9,587 nucleotides of DNA from Syntrophaceae bacterium UBA3084 (GTDB taxonomy: Bacteria; Desulfobacterota; Syntrophia; Syntrophales; UBA6807): the NCBI GenBank assembly GCA_002367335.1, contig DFBI01000226.1, positions 1 to 9,587 on the forward strand. The letters are read 5' to 3'. Below, in pieces: positions 1 through 7,116 of the stretch (position 1 is the stretch's first letter; the number at the start of each line of letters is the position of its first letter). The position numbers and the translations under genes are program-made. The notes under the pieces are model-generated. The model ran no database searches and had not been told where the DNA came from. It saw nothing but the letters and a program-made list of their open reading frames with translations.

Positions 1-86
1 CGCCCCCGCGCGGGGGGCGACTCATGATGTGCCTGTGCTTAATTTCCTGATCATGTTTCAATCCACGCCCCCGCGCGGGGGGCGAC
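1..86 (-). CRISPR. Leader-proximal end of a type I-C CRISPR array (partial, runs off left edge)
   Basis: There is one complete 32-bp repeat at 55-86 and the last 21 bases of a second at 1-21, identical over the shared part. They flank one 33-bp spacer at 22-54. Read on the minus strand, the repeat starts GTCGCCCCCCGCGCGGGGGC and ends GTGGATTGAAAC, which is the classical I-C repeat with a strong GC hairpin and the GAAAC end. Orientation, and the position of cas2 to the right, place the leader at 87-321. The repeat at 55-86 is therefore the leader-proximal one and 22-54 the newest spacer. The array continues beyond base 1, so its length is unknown. I found no second copy of the spacer in this window. 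Confidence 0.97.
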
Positions 87-221
87 TGTCTTCTACTAAC
101 CTTTTGAATCTAAAGCCCTTATTCTCTCTTTTCCGCGAACTACTCATTTTTTCAACCCGTGACATATCCCATCGCAAAGAAAATCTTTACTAATCTCCTT
201 ATTTTCAAGATGTTATGCTTG

Positions 222-313
222 GTGCGAACCCAATCGGGAATATATATGTTCCAAAACCCGTCCCAGTCAAGGTACAACGACATATTGTCCGCCTGTGAGC
301 TTGAGGTTCGCAC
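222..313. repeat. 9-bp inverted repeat in the leader (GTGCGAACC / GGTTCGCAC)
   Basis: Plus-strand GTGCGAACC at 222-230 is the exact reverse complement of GGTTCGCAC at 305-313. The arms are 74 bp apart and flank the candidate array promoter. The right arm lies just downstream of the cas2 stop. The pair could be protein-binding half-sites for leader recognition or a long-range RNA stem at the cas2 3' end. Similar GCGAACC motifs after cas2 are familiar to me from other I-C loci, but I cannot confirm this here. Confidence 0.6.
241..270 (-). promoter_or_regulatory. Candidate sigma-70-type promoter for the CRISPR array
   Basis: On the minus strand a -35-like TTGACT (270-265, one mismatch to TTGACA) is followed after 18 bases by TATATA (246-241), inside an alternating TA run. 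Transcription would begin near 235 and enter the array through about 150 nt of leader. Position and direction fit a pre-crRNA promoter. The -10 is imperfect and could be placed in several registers within the TA run. Confidence 0.45.
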
Positions 314-321
314 ACGATTTT

Positions 322-612
322 TCAGACAATCAAAGGCCCCTCCTGATCAAGTGATTTCTTGGCTCCTATATGTTCTACACGGTGCTTCCAGTTGGAGCCA
401 AGAAAGTAAAACCGTAGACTGTCCGCTTCAGGATCAATCTCATCAATCAAGCTCTGTCGTAGAAATGTCCATTGTGCAGGATCAACAATGCACTCAAAAA
501 CAGAATATTGAACCCTTTGTCCAAAATTCAGACATGCCTTTGCTACTCTGCGCAAACGGCGTGGTCCTCCTGGATCAGTTGTGGAAACATCATAAGTTAC
601 GAGAACAAACAT
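322..612 (-). CDS. cas2: CRISPR-associated Cas2 (type I-C)
   Basis: This is the structural partner of Cas1 in the spacer integration complex. The 96-aa length is typical of I-C Cas2. The N-terminal beta strand FVLVTYDV carries the conserved Asp8 of the ferredoxin-like fold. It is followed by the arginine-rich turn GGPRRLRRVAKAC and the segment GQRVQYSVFEC (Q32 onward), both hallmarks of the family. SLRFYFLG is the late beta strand. The ATG at 612 lies 11 bp beyond the cas1 stop, with AGGA about ten bases upstream, so translation is probably coupled to cas1. It is the last cas gene before the leader, the usual I-C position. Family metal-dependent nuclease activity is variable and not needed for integration. 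Confidence 0.97.
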   Translation of the reverse strand: MFVLVTYDVSTTDPGGPRRLRRVAKACLNFGQRVQYSVFECIVDPAQWTFLRQSLIDEIDPEADSLRFYFLGSNWKHRVEHIGAKKSLDQEGPLIV

Positions 613-623
613 GGTTCAAAATC

Positions 624-1655
624 CTATTTCCAGATAAACGTTGGATAGCCGTCCAGGTCGCCGCGCAAACAGCGAGCCAGCAACAGGGCCTGCATATAGA
701 ACAACAGTCCGATTGGGACTTTCTCTTCAAGAAAAGGATGCATTATCTCATCTTGCTTTCTCTTTTGATAGGCAACCAGTACGGCCTTTCTCGTCTCGTC
801 GTCCATCAGTACGGCACCGGATTCCATTTTCTTGAATCCTTTCGTCTGGATCTGGTTAAGGTTTATCAATGAAAGCGTCAAACGGTCGGCCAGAAAAGGA
901 CGGAACTCTTCCATCATATCAAGGGCCAGTCCTGGTCGGCCAGGACGATCTCTGTGTAAAAAACCAACAGCAGGATCCAGTCCCACTGATTCAAGAGCTG
1001 ATCGCACATCATGCAACACAAGGGTGTACAAAAACGACAAGAGGCAGTTCACATTGTCCAATGGCGGGCGCCGATTCCGCTCCCGGAAAATGAAGTCTTC
1101 TTTCTGAGACGTGATCAAATGATCAAAGACACTGAAATAAGTATGGGCCGCTTCTCCCTCAAAGCCTCTCAGAACATTCAAGGGTAAATCCGATTGGAGG
1201 CACTGTAGAGAACTGTTAATTCGCTGAGATGCCTCACGAACCTCGTCTGCATTCAATTTGTCGGAGTGGTCTCTCAGTGCCCGTCCGAGAACAGTCCGGC
1301 AGTTAGCAAGTTTCCCTATTAATACTGCTCTGGCCATTTCAGCAGAAGCGTTCATGTCATCAGCACGGCGGTATTGTTCCCGACGCAACAAGACATTACC
1401 CGAGACAGGCCCCTGAACTCTTGCGAGAAAACGCCCGTATTCTGTCAGAAAACTGATGGCGACATCCCGTTCAGCGCAAAACCCCATCAAAAACGGGCTG
1501 CACATTACATTTCCAAAGCAGACTATCCCTCCGATGGTATGGATCGGAATCCGCAAACGGATCTCTTTTTCCACCTTGACTACAACAGTTTCTCCATCTT
1601 TGGACAGATACGCGCCCTGTGTAGTGACAAAAAGGGTATTCAGGTGCTTTTTCAC
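624..1655 (-). CDS. cas1: CRISPR-associated Cas1 integrase (type I-C)
   Basis: This is the metal-dependent integrase that inserts new spacers at the leader-repeat junction together with Cas2. It has 343 aa, normal for I-C Cas1. The N-terminal beta domain (LNTLFVTTQGAYLSKDGETV) is followed by the alpha-helical catalytic domain. The expected metal ligands are present: E166 in LRGFEGEAAHTYF, H234 in GFLHRDRPGRPGLALD and D246 in LDMMEEFRP. The start is GTG at 1655: its GTGA overlaps the cas4 TGA by 4 nt, and the protein then begins in the usual I-C way (KKHLNTLFVT). This overlap implies translational coupling with cas4. The gene appears intact. I see no fusion or missing motif. Confidence 0.97.
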   Translation of the reverse strand: MKKHLNTLFVTTQGAYLSKDGETVVVKVEKEIRLRIPIHTIGGIVCFGNVMCSPFLMGFCAERDVAISFLTEYGRFLARVQGPVSGNVLLRREQYRRADDMNASAEMARAVLIGKLANCRTVLGRALRDHSDKLNADEVREASQRINSSLQCLQSDLPLNVLRGFEGEAAHTYFSVFDHLITSQKEDFIFRERNRRPPLDNVNCLLSFLYTLVLHDVRSALESVGLDPAVGFLHRDRPGRPGLALDMMEEFRPFLADRLTLSLINLNQIQTKGFKKMESGAVLMDDETRKAVLVAYQKRKQDEIMHPFLEEKVPIGLLFYMQALLLARCLRGDLDGYPTFIWK

Positions 1656-2302
1656 GATTCTCGCATCGCTCCGGACAAATACTGTTTTACAGAATGTCTC
1701 TTCTCAATGGTCTTAGGCAGGCATACATGAAAGAACGAACAGCTCTTGCACTTGGGCGTATAAACAGGGGGCGGCGTCTGACGTAATTCAATGAGTTTGT
1801 GTAATTGGATTGCCGCACTTTCGGTTTCCTGCCTCAAGGCATTATCAAAAACAACGTCTTTTCTCCGCCGGGTTTTCCCGTAGAAAAGCGCCCCACACGG
1901 GATTTCAACATCCAGCATTTCTTCCAGGCACAGGGCCTGAGCGCAAAGTTGCACCCTGTCGCAATTATCCTTCTTTGGTTTGCCGCGTTTATATTCCACT
2001 GGGAAGGGCACCCATTCCGGCGATTTTGCATTCTGCGAAGCCGATTTTCGATGGAACTCCACAACATCCGCCTTGCCAACCAACCCCAGTCTAAGCGACC
2101 GCAAAGGCATAGCAAATTCTATGCGAACATTACCCCTGGATTCCCTGCCTACCTCATCAACCCGCTCATGCATAATTCGTCCCTCAGCAGTAAACAGGTT
2201 TTCATTCCACATCTGCTCGATATGGATCAAGGCGCACTGCCGCTCGCAGAATAGGATATGCTGCAAGGCGGATAAAGGGATAAGGTCGTCTTCTGAGTAC
2301 AT
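1652..2302 (-). CDS. cas4: CRISPR-associated Cas4 exonuclease (type I-C, Dna2/RecB-like)
   Basis: This Fe-S nuclease works with Cas1-Cas2 to trim prespacers and fix PAM and orientation. The protein has 216 aa. The four iron-sulfur cysteines are visible: C19 in LFCERQ, and C185, C188 and C194 in CKSCSFFHVC. The RecB-type nuclease residues are also present: H45 (IMHERVDE), D79 (GKADVVEF), E103 and K105 (PVEYKRGK), and Q118 in the QLCAQALCLEEM helix. The start ATG at 2302 follows AGGA by about eight bases. It lies 27 bp after the rhuM-fic stop, so both probably share a transcript. Its stop overlaps the cas1 start by 4 nt. It looks functional. Confidence 0.96.
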   Translation of the reverse strand: MYSEDDLIPLSALQHILFCERQCALIHIEQMWNENLFTAEGRIMHERVDEVGRESRGNVRIEFAMPLRSLRLGLVGKADVVEFHRKSASQNAKSPEWVPFPVEYKRGKPKKDNCDRVQLCAQALCLEEMLDVEIPCGALFYGKTRRRKDVVFDNALRQETESAAIQLHKLIELRQTPPPVYTPKCKSCSFFHVCLPKTIEKRHSVKQYLSGAMRES

Positions 2303-2329
2303 ATAAAAAAATCCTGAAACTTTTCCGTA

Positions 2330-3343
2330 TCAGCCTTCCTCCGAAATGAGGTTTACAATAAGCCGGACCATCAATTCCTTCTGCCCCGGTTCACTGGCGG
2401 CCGTCAGCAGGGCAAGCGCTACGAGCGCCCTGTTGCTGAAGCTTTTTTGATCCAACAAGTCATTCTTCTTGAGAAACAACAGGAAGAGAAAAGAGCCGAT
2501 CCTCTTGTTACCATCCGTGAAAGGATGATCCTTGATCACGAAGTAGAGGAGATGGGCCGCCTTTTCCTCAACACTTGGATAAAAATCCTTACCCCCGAAT
2601 GTTTGCTGCACTGCTCCGATAATTCCGGAAAGAGCATTACCACGCTCCTGGCCAAAAATTTCACTCGCCTCTTTCCTGACCATTAATTCTTTTTTCAAGG
2701 CGGCAATGGCCTGACTAGCTTTGTCAATCTCCAGGCTGGATTTGGCAACGTGTTGTGTCTCCGGAGCCGGCAGATTATTTTCGTCATATTGCAGAAGAAG
2801 CTGCCAGGTCCTTGCATAGCGGTTGACAACTTCTACGACTGCCAGTCCTTCATCGCTGACAAGGTTATGACTTTCCAGGGTGCCTGCAAGCAGACTCAAA
2901 ACCTGCCGCACCTCTTCCACGCCTTTCTCGGCCAGTCTGCGCTGATTAAGCGAATAACCACGCACCAGATGGTCTTTTAGAATGGTGGTAGCCCAGATGC
3001 GAAACTGAGTGCCGCGTTTGGAATTCACCCGATAACCTACCGCTATAATGACATCTAAATTGTAATAATTCGTTTGGTAAGTTTTACCGTCACCAGCAGT
3101 ATGTGCAAATTTTGCACATACTGCCTTTTTATCTAATTCTTCACTCCGAAAAATATTGTTAATATGCTTGGTTACAACACTTCTCTCCGTTTCAAAAAGA
3201 GAGGCTATCTGTTTCTGACTGAGCCATACGGTTTCATCCTGCAGATGAACATCCAGTGCGGCCTGGCCGTCCTCAGACTGATACAATACGATTTCGCCGA
3301 GATCGGAATTTATGTCTTCGGTTTTTCGTGCCTTTCGATCCAT
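2330..3343 (-). CDS. RhuM-family protein with C-terminal Fic/Doc domain
   Basis: The 337-aa protein is not a known Cas protein. Residues about 15-135 match the RhuM (virulence_RhuM) region: GEIVLYQSEDG, then the helix-turn-helix-like WLSQKQIASLFETERSVVTKHI, and YYNLDVIIAVGYRVNSKRGTQFRIWA. The C-terminal part (about 225-335) is a Fic/Doc fold with H273-P-F-T-D277-G-N279-K-R281. Lys at the GNKR position is the Doc-type variant. In phage P1 Doc this goes with phosphorylation of EF-Tu rather than AMP transfer, so a nucleotide- or phosphate-transfer toxin activity is possible but inferred. I see no adjacent Phd-like antitoxin and no Fic inhibitory-helix motif. The ATG at 3343 follows GGAG by nine bases. 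The gene sits 27 bp upstream of cas4 and 337 bp downstream of cas3, so it likely starts the transcript that includes cas4-cas1-cas2. Confidence 0.9.
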   Translation of the reverse strand: MDRKARKTEDINSDLGEIVLYQSEDGQAALDVHLQDETVWLSQKQIASLFETERSVVTKHINNIFRSEELDKKAVCAKFAHTAGDGKTYQTNYYNLDVIIAVGYRVNSKRGTQFRIWATTILKDHLVRGYSLNQRRLAEKGVEEVRQVLSLLAGTLESHNLVSDEGLAVVEVVNRYARTWQLLLQYDENNLPAPETQHVAKSSLEIDKASQAIAALKKELMVRKEASEIFGQERGNALSGIIGAVQQTFGGKDFYPSVEEKAAHLLYFVIKDHPFTDGNKRIGSFLFLLFLKKNDLLDQKSFSNRALVALALLTAASEPGQKELMVRLIVNLISEEG

Positions 3344-3419
3344 TGTTACTGCTCCACGTTGCTATTTTTTTCCTTCAACCCAAGGCTAAGCAGTATAAGC
3401 CGTCTGAGTATGTTACACA

Positions 3420-3456
3420 GGGGGTGGACTGCCAGAACATTTCAGTCACAGCCCCC
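3420..3456. repeat. Imperfect GC-rich hairpin between cas3 and rhuM-fic
   Basis: Plus-strand GGGGGTGGACTG (3420-3431) pairs with CAGTCACAGCCCCC (3443-3456). This gives a 12-bp stem with two single-base bulges and an 11-nt loop. On the minus transcript it falls about 225 nt after the cas3 stop and 77 nt before the rhuM-fic start. No T-tract follows it on either strand, so it is not a classical intrinsic terminator. It could be an RNA-stabilising or attenuating structure. Confidence 0.5.
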
Positions 3457-3502
3457 CCGGATAGAACATTGGGTTGTTGACAATTCAAATGCACTTATAT
3501 AA

Positions 3503-3510
3503 ATTTCAAC
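3503..3510. repeat. Left target-site duplication of the MITE (ATTTCAAC)
   Basis: It is identical and in direct orientation to the copy at 3673-3680. It marks the left boundary of the inserted element. Confidence 0.75.
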
Positions 3511-3672
3511 TATGCCTATCCGGTTATTACCCAAAACAATCTTATAAAGACATTATAAGCTGTTGAAAATAATGATTTTTTGAGGCACAAGCATCAAATG
3601 AATATTGTCAAAAGAAACACTTATAATAACAATAAGTTACAGCAGTTATTGGGCGTTAACCGGATAGGCATG
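3511..3672. mobile_element. MITE-like non-autonomous insertion element (162 bp)
   Basis: The two ends are inverted copies. The left end at 3512-3532 begins ATGCCTATCCGGTTA and ends CCC; the right end at 3651-3671, read in reverse, is ATGCCTATCCGGTTA and CCC with three mismatches between (18 of 21 identical). Outside them the 8-bp direct repeat ATTTCAAC (3503-3510 and 3673-3680) is a target-site duplication. The 118-bp interior is AT-rich with no gene and carries a smaller inverted pair, ATTATAAG (3552-3559) and CTTATAAT (3620-3627). The right-hand duplication abuts the cas3 stop codon, so cas3 is unharmed. The element must depend on a transposase elsewhere. I cannot assign its IS family from the ends. 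Confidence 0.8.
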
Positions 3673-3680
3673 ATTTCAAC
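3673..3680. repeat. Right target-site duplication of the MITE (ATTTCAAC)
   Basis: It is identical to 3503-3510. On the minus strand it starts at the first base after the cas3 TAG (3683-3681). Confidence 0.75.
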
Positions 3681-5903
3681 CTAAATCACAGCACCTCCAT
3701 CCCTCAAAAAATCCTCTACGCCTAAAATAAATTTCATAATACCAAGAAGCTCCGCATCGTACAGATCTTCATTGATATAATAGATCCCTGTATCGCGAAT
3801 TTCTTGCAATGCCAATTTCGCAATTTTTGTACCCCATAACTGAACAGAATTTTTTTGAATTTCTTGCCAGCTAACCTTCCCGTAATTTTCTATTTCTTCT
3901 CGAATGCTGTTTGAAATAAGAACTGTTCTGGTATCCGCCTCTATTACCTGAAAATTTTGGTTTATAATCTCAAAATTATAGTTTCGTTCATCTCTAAGCA
4001 TTTGCTCAACTAAGTTCCGGTCAACACGATTATGCCATTGTGACATCATGGCACTTTGCATTAACTCGGATGGATTTTTTTTCTCAAACCAATTTTTATC
4101 AAAACACTCAAAAAGTGCGAATGTGTCTGCTGCTGGGTGTTTATTAAATGCTGAACCCGTTGTTGTAAAAACGTATAGAACAGCATCATCTTCGGAGAAG
4201 TGACGATTGACCCGACCGGCAGGCTGAAGTGTAGATGAGACACTAAAGGCTTCTCTAAAACCGGTTCTAAAAGAAAAATTCATGCCTGCTTCAACACAAC
4301 TTGTGGCAACTAATATCCATTGCGTATCATTTGTGTTTTTTAAGCGTTTCTTTATTTTTTCAACTTCCCGTTTTCGATGCCTTGGTGTTAAGGCTGTGGA
4401 TAAATGAATAACGTCAAGGGCTTCATTGTCTTTTAAGTGTCGGGCGAGTATTGCAGCATTCTGGACTGTATTCATAATAACCATTTTCGGCCATGGCCCT
4501 TTGCTCTTAACAACATCAGATAACCCAATAATATCAATAGGTTTTTGTAACAGAACATACTCAATGCGATTTTGTTCTAACGCGAAAAGTTCATCGCTGA
4601 TTTCTGGAGAAATAAGTGATGGAATAGTTTGAGTATTCATTTCACTAACATTCCAAACCTCTGCCATGCTTCCAGAAGATAGAGCAAATCGACATCCCCA
4701 ATTCTCAGCCAAAGCTTTTATCCACAGCCATGCAACAGACCACAGTTTCAACGGAAGAGTTGCATGAAATTCATCGATAAAAACCAAGCTTCCAGGTAAA
4801 GCATGAAGCTTGCGTAGCGAAGGTGTTCTTGAAGATGCCAACGTTTCAAAAAACTGGACAGAAGTGGTTACTATAATTCTGGCTCGCCAAAGAACACTTA
4901 AATGTTTTGCTCTATCAGAACTATATTCAGCCGTATGGTAATGACCGACAACAACTTCCTCCGGGTTCTCGCCATCTAAAACTATCCAATCACGCAAATC
5001 ATCAATAATTTGGCAAATCAGGCTGGTAAATGGCACAACGACCAAAAGCCGCCTTGGAGTATCTTTCACTTGAACAGCCTGATTGAGTAGATAGGCCAGT
5101 ACGGCGGAAGTTTTACCTGATCCCACCGGAGCTTCGCATTGAACTATCCTCTCCTTTACGCCTGAGTTCCGACAACATTCATACATTTTTGTACGCAACA
5201 AATTCCGTTTTCTCTCTTTCTTGCTGCATGGTTCATCTGCCTTGGCCAACATTTTTTCATCCAACTTTTGCAACCGCTCAGCCCAGCGGGCTTCGTCAGG
5301 AAGGACATAATCAAAATATTGTGAACAGTGATTAGCCGCATTGCTATGATCAGAATCAACAATAAACGAAAGCAATATACGCCAATCCAACGCATTAGTA
5401 GGGATTGGTAAATCTGGGACTGTTATTTTAATGTTTTTCAGCACCTCAAAATGCTGCTGGATGTATTTATCGAGATTATTCTGGGTGTGTAAAAAACCTT
5501 TTTTCCGTTCAGTATCTGTAAAACGGAAAGCCATTTCTCCTCTGTCGAATTCGGCTGGGAAATTTGTTAATCCCTGGTGATGACTATAAATTAATACAGC
5601 CGCAACAAAGCAGGGAGTTTCATTCGTAAGCCAATAGGCCGCTCCGGCATCTTCGTGGAATATACGAAGTTTCTTTTTGGGCCCGCCCTTCAATGCTTCT
5701 TGATTCAGGGAATCCAATTTCCCTAAGTCGTGGAACAGCACTGCAACAAATAAAACATGCAACAACATGTCCTGAGGGAAATGATTAACATATTGAACTG
5801 CTTCTCCTGCAAAACGTTTCATGAATTCCAGCGAGCCAAGGACATGATCCGCATATGTTTGCTGTTCATGTCCTTGGCCTTTGCTACGAGCAAGTAAACT
5901 CAT
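3681..5903 (-). CDS. cas3: Cas3 nuclease-helicase (HD + DExH), divergent type I-C form
   Basis: This is the effector nuclease-helicase that Cascade recruits to unwind and degrade target DNA. It has 740 aa. The N-terminal HD nuclease spans about 1-200: H20 (ADHVLGS), H58-D59 (LFHDLGK), H83, H108-H109 (YSHHQGL) and D183 (IVDSDHS). The superfamily-2 helicase follows: Walker A APVGSGKT (258-265), DEFH box (377-380), motif V region VATSCVEAGMNFSF (from 532) and motif VI QPAGRVNRH (560-568, arginine finger R567). Motif III reads SSGS (409-412) where most Cas3 proteins have SAT, and motif V has MNFS where VDID is common. These mark a distinct Cas3 lineage rather than a broken gene. The ATG at 5903 overlaps the cas7 TGA by 4 nt, with AGGA about ten bases upstream. 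Being last in the effector module is unusual for I-C, where cas3 normally comes first. Confidence 0.95.
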   Translation of the reverse strand: MSLLARSKGQGHEQQTYADHVLGSLEFMKRFAGEAVQYVNHFPQDMLLHVLFVAVLFHDLGKLDSLNQEALKGGPKKKLRIFHEDAGAAYWLTNETPCFVAAVLIYSHHQGLTNFPAEFDRGEMAFRFTDTERKKGFLHTQNNLDKYIQQHFEVLKNIKITVPDLPIPTNALDWRILLSFIVDSDHSNAANHCSQYFDYVLPDEARWAERLQKLDEKMLAKADEPCSKKERKRNLLRTKMYECCRNSGVKERIVQCEAPVGSGKTSAVLAYLLNQAVQVKDTPRRLLVVVPFTSLICQIIDDLRDWIVLDGENPEEVVVGHYHTAEYSSDRAKHLSVLWRARIIVTTSVQFFETLASSRTPSLRKLHALPGSLVFIDEFHATLPLKLWSVAWLWIKALAENWGCRFALSSGSMAEVWNVSEMNTQTIPSLISPEISDELFALEQNRIEYVLLQKPIDIIGLSDVVKSKGPWPKMVIMNTVQNAAILARHLKDNEALDVIHLSTALTPRHRKREVEKIKKRLKNTNDTQWILVATSCVEAGMNFSFRTGFREAFSVSSTLQPAGRVNRHFSEDDAVLYVFTTTGSAFNKHPAADTFALFECFDKNWFEKKNPSELMQSAMMSQWHNRVDRNLVEQMLRDERNYNFEIINQNFQVIEADTRTVLISNSIREEIENYGKVSWQEIQKNSVQLWGTKIAKLALQEIRDTGIYYINEDLYDAELLGIMKFILGVEDFLRDGGAVI

Positions 5904-6736
5904 TGGACAACATCCTGATAGTCAGCAACACTTGCCATAGACTCTTTTACAGATTCCCATGAAGGAATAGTAAAATCCCCTCTTTTGTCTCCAAAAACGC
6001 CTTCTTTCAATTGAGGACACAGTTTTGCGAAGAAGTCAGAGTCTTTGAATGTCCCTAATTTATTCCCATGCCAGCCGATATGCGCATGCAGGATGTTTAC
6101 CTGGGAACGAACCAGTGAGCGGGTGTGATCATACATGTATGGAATCAGTTTTAGAAAGAGTTCAACGTCCCCTTTCTTGCAACCAGTTCTTTGTCCCTGG
6201 TGCGGTGAAAAGAAAAATGGAACCGTGTAAATTCCGTATTCGACTATGCGGAATCCTAGCGGAGCCATTCCACGACTCTTCCCTTCTTGAGCAGGTGCCT
6301 TTTTAGTAAATGTTTCACGCTGAATTTTCACTGGTGCAACCGAAAGACCCACCCCGAAATGAAGGGCACCGGAGCGGATAGTATCTCCACCACCTTCTTC
6401 TAGGAAAGTGTTCCCAAACAGACGAGCGTCCCAGTAAGTTTTTTTAAAGCCGTCAAAATCCTTTTTCAATTGTTCTTTCACGGTGTTACGTTTATTTTGC
6501 CGACTTTCTAGAATCTTGAACTCATCAGATGTGAGGCCTTTACCGATTTCTTCCCAAATAAAATTATTTTCTTTGAACTCAATCAAATCGCGCAATTTGC
6601 GTTTAACGGAAACCGGTGAAATTTCTCCGATGCCATTATCCCGCTGGCGAGGGTCACTATCGCGGTCAGGGTCACCATTAGGGTTTGAGTTAATTACTTC
6701 CAATACAAGCAATCCGGTCATTCTGTTCAATTCCAT
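5900..6736 (-). CDS. cas7: Cas7 backbone subunit (Csd2/Cas7c-like)
   Basis: This is the multi-copy Cascade subunit that coats the crRNA spacer. It has 278 aa, close to usual Csd2 length. The family signature is at the N-terminus: GLLVLEVINSNPNGDPDRDSDPR (8-30), then SPVSVKRKLRDLIE (40-53), which corresponds to TDVCLKRKIRN in known Csd2. Later segments that fit include DARLFGNTFLEEGGGDTIRSGALHFG and IVEYGIYTVPFFFSP. The middle and C-terminus are divergent. The first ATG (6736) is chosen because GGAGGT lies five bases upstream; the alternative Met6 has no such site. The TAATG junction with cas8c gives a 1-nt overlap, and the stop overlaps cas3 by 4 nt. Confidence 0.94.
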   Translation of the reverse strand: MELNRMTGLLVLEVINSNPNGDPDRDSDPRQRDNGIGEISPVSVKRKLRDLIEFKENNFIWEEIGKGLTSDEFKILESRQNKRNTVKEQLKKDFDGFKKTYWDARLFGNTFLEEGGGDTIRSGALHFGVGLSVAPVKIQRETFTKKAPAQEGKSRGMAPLGFRIVEYGIYTVPFFFSPHQGQRTGCKKGDVELFLKLIPYMYDHTRSLVRSQVNILHAHIGWHGNKLGTFKDSDFFAKLCPQLKEGVFGDKRGDFTIPSWESVKESMASVADYQDVVQ

Positions 6737-7116
6737 TATTCACCTCCATCAGATGATTTTTTACTTTTTTCCCATGCAAGATAGCCAAGTAAAAGTGCTG
6801 CTTTTGTTTTTGGGGTAACAGTTTGTTCCAACTCACTCAAATCAATCTCTCCTGCTGTTCGTCCAATTTGCGCCAGCAGCATGCCGATATGGCTGTCATT
6901 GGTTCGCTCATGATGCACTTTGGCCCAGTTTTGATAAACAACAATACGTTCACCTAAACGCTCGAGTGCTTGTACCGGAGTCTGCATCGCGATCCTTACC
7001 AGACTGTTCCCCAGTAACTGCGATGGAATATCCTCCTTCCGGACATCGTGCGAATACGCCAAATGCAATTCATCTGCCTTCGCTAATAACTTGCCTAGTT
7101 GATATATTGCAGTCAT
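6736..7116 (-). CDS. cas11c: Internal small subunit Cas11c, translated from within cas8c
   Basis: In type I-C systems the small Cascade subunit is known to be made from an internal start in the 3' end of cas8c, in the same frame. Here codon 591 of cas8c is an ATG at 7116 preceded by AAGGAGGT and a 5-nt spacer, among the strongest ribosome binding sites in the window and in a place where cas8c itself needs none. The product is 126 aa, beginning MTAIYQLGKLLAKADE and ending AWEKSKKSSDGGE. It looks largely helical and aligns in layout with the C-terminal segment of recognised Csd1 proteins (YLLGRLFALLEK...). It would line the Cascade belly beside Cas7. Sequence and family both support this; expression is inferred. 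Confidence 0.82.
   Translation of the reverse strand: MTAIYQLGKLLAKADELHLAYSHDVRKEDIPSQLLGNSLVRIAMQTPVQALERLGERIVVYQNWAKVHHERTNDSHIGMLLAQIGRTAGEIDLSELEQTVTPKTKAALLLGYLAWEKSKKSSDGGE

Larger units (their letters stand above)
87..321 (-). other. CRISPR leader
   Basis: This is the 235-bp AT-rich non-coding stretch between the cas2 stop and the first repeat, where an I-C leader is expected. It would carry the array promoter and guide insertion by Cas1-Cas2 at its repeat-proximal end, where the minus strand reads TTAGTAGAAGACA just before the repeat. It contains a candidate promoter (241-270) and three copies of the hexamer GCGAAC/GTTCGC (135-140, 224-229, 306-311), two of which form an extended inverted pair. 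The plus-strand reading frame through here continues antisense into cas2 and cas1 and is not a credible gene. Confidence 0.85.
3344..3680. other. Non-coding gap between cas3 and rhuM-fic
   Basis: These 337 bp separate the effector and adaptation halves. I find no credible gene in either strand. It contains the MITE-like element (3511-3672), an imperfect GC-rich hairpin (3420-3456), and about 75 bp before rhuM-fic where a promoter would be expected. A TATACT on the minus strand (3397-3392) resembles a -10 box, but no good -35 stands at 16-18 bp, so I do not call it. An A-rich tract (AAGGAAAAAAATAGC on the minus strand) lies just upstream of the rhuM-fic ribosome binding site. Confidence 0.8.

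Noticed and set aside
22..54. Spacer targeting a sequence within this locus
   Set aside because: By eye I found only short, random matches elsewhere in the window, so self-targeting is unsupported.
159..872. Plus-strand 237-codon open frame across leader, cas2 and cas1
   Set aside because: It is antisense to two clear cas genes, has no family motif and no convincing ribosome binding site.
3392..3397. TATACT as the rhuM-fic promoter -10 box
   Set aside because: No acceptable -35 lies 16-18 bp upstream, so one hexamer in AT-rich DNA is weak evidence.
3457..3464. CCGGATAG, an 8-bp match to the MITE right end, as a second element remnant
   Set aside because: The match stops after 8 bases and has no paired end or duplication, so chance is likely.
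3164..3502. Plus-strand open frame over the rhuM-fic start and gap
   Set aside because: It is mostly antisense to rhuM-fic, with no motif or start signal.
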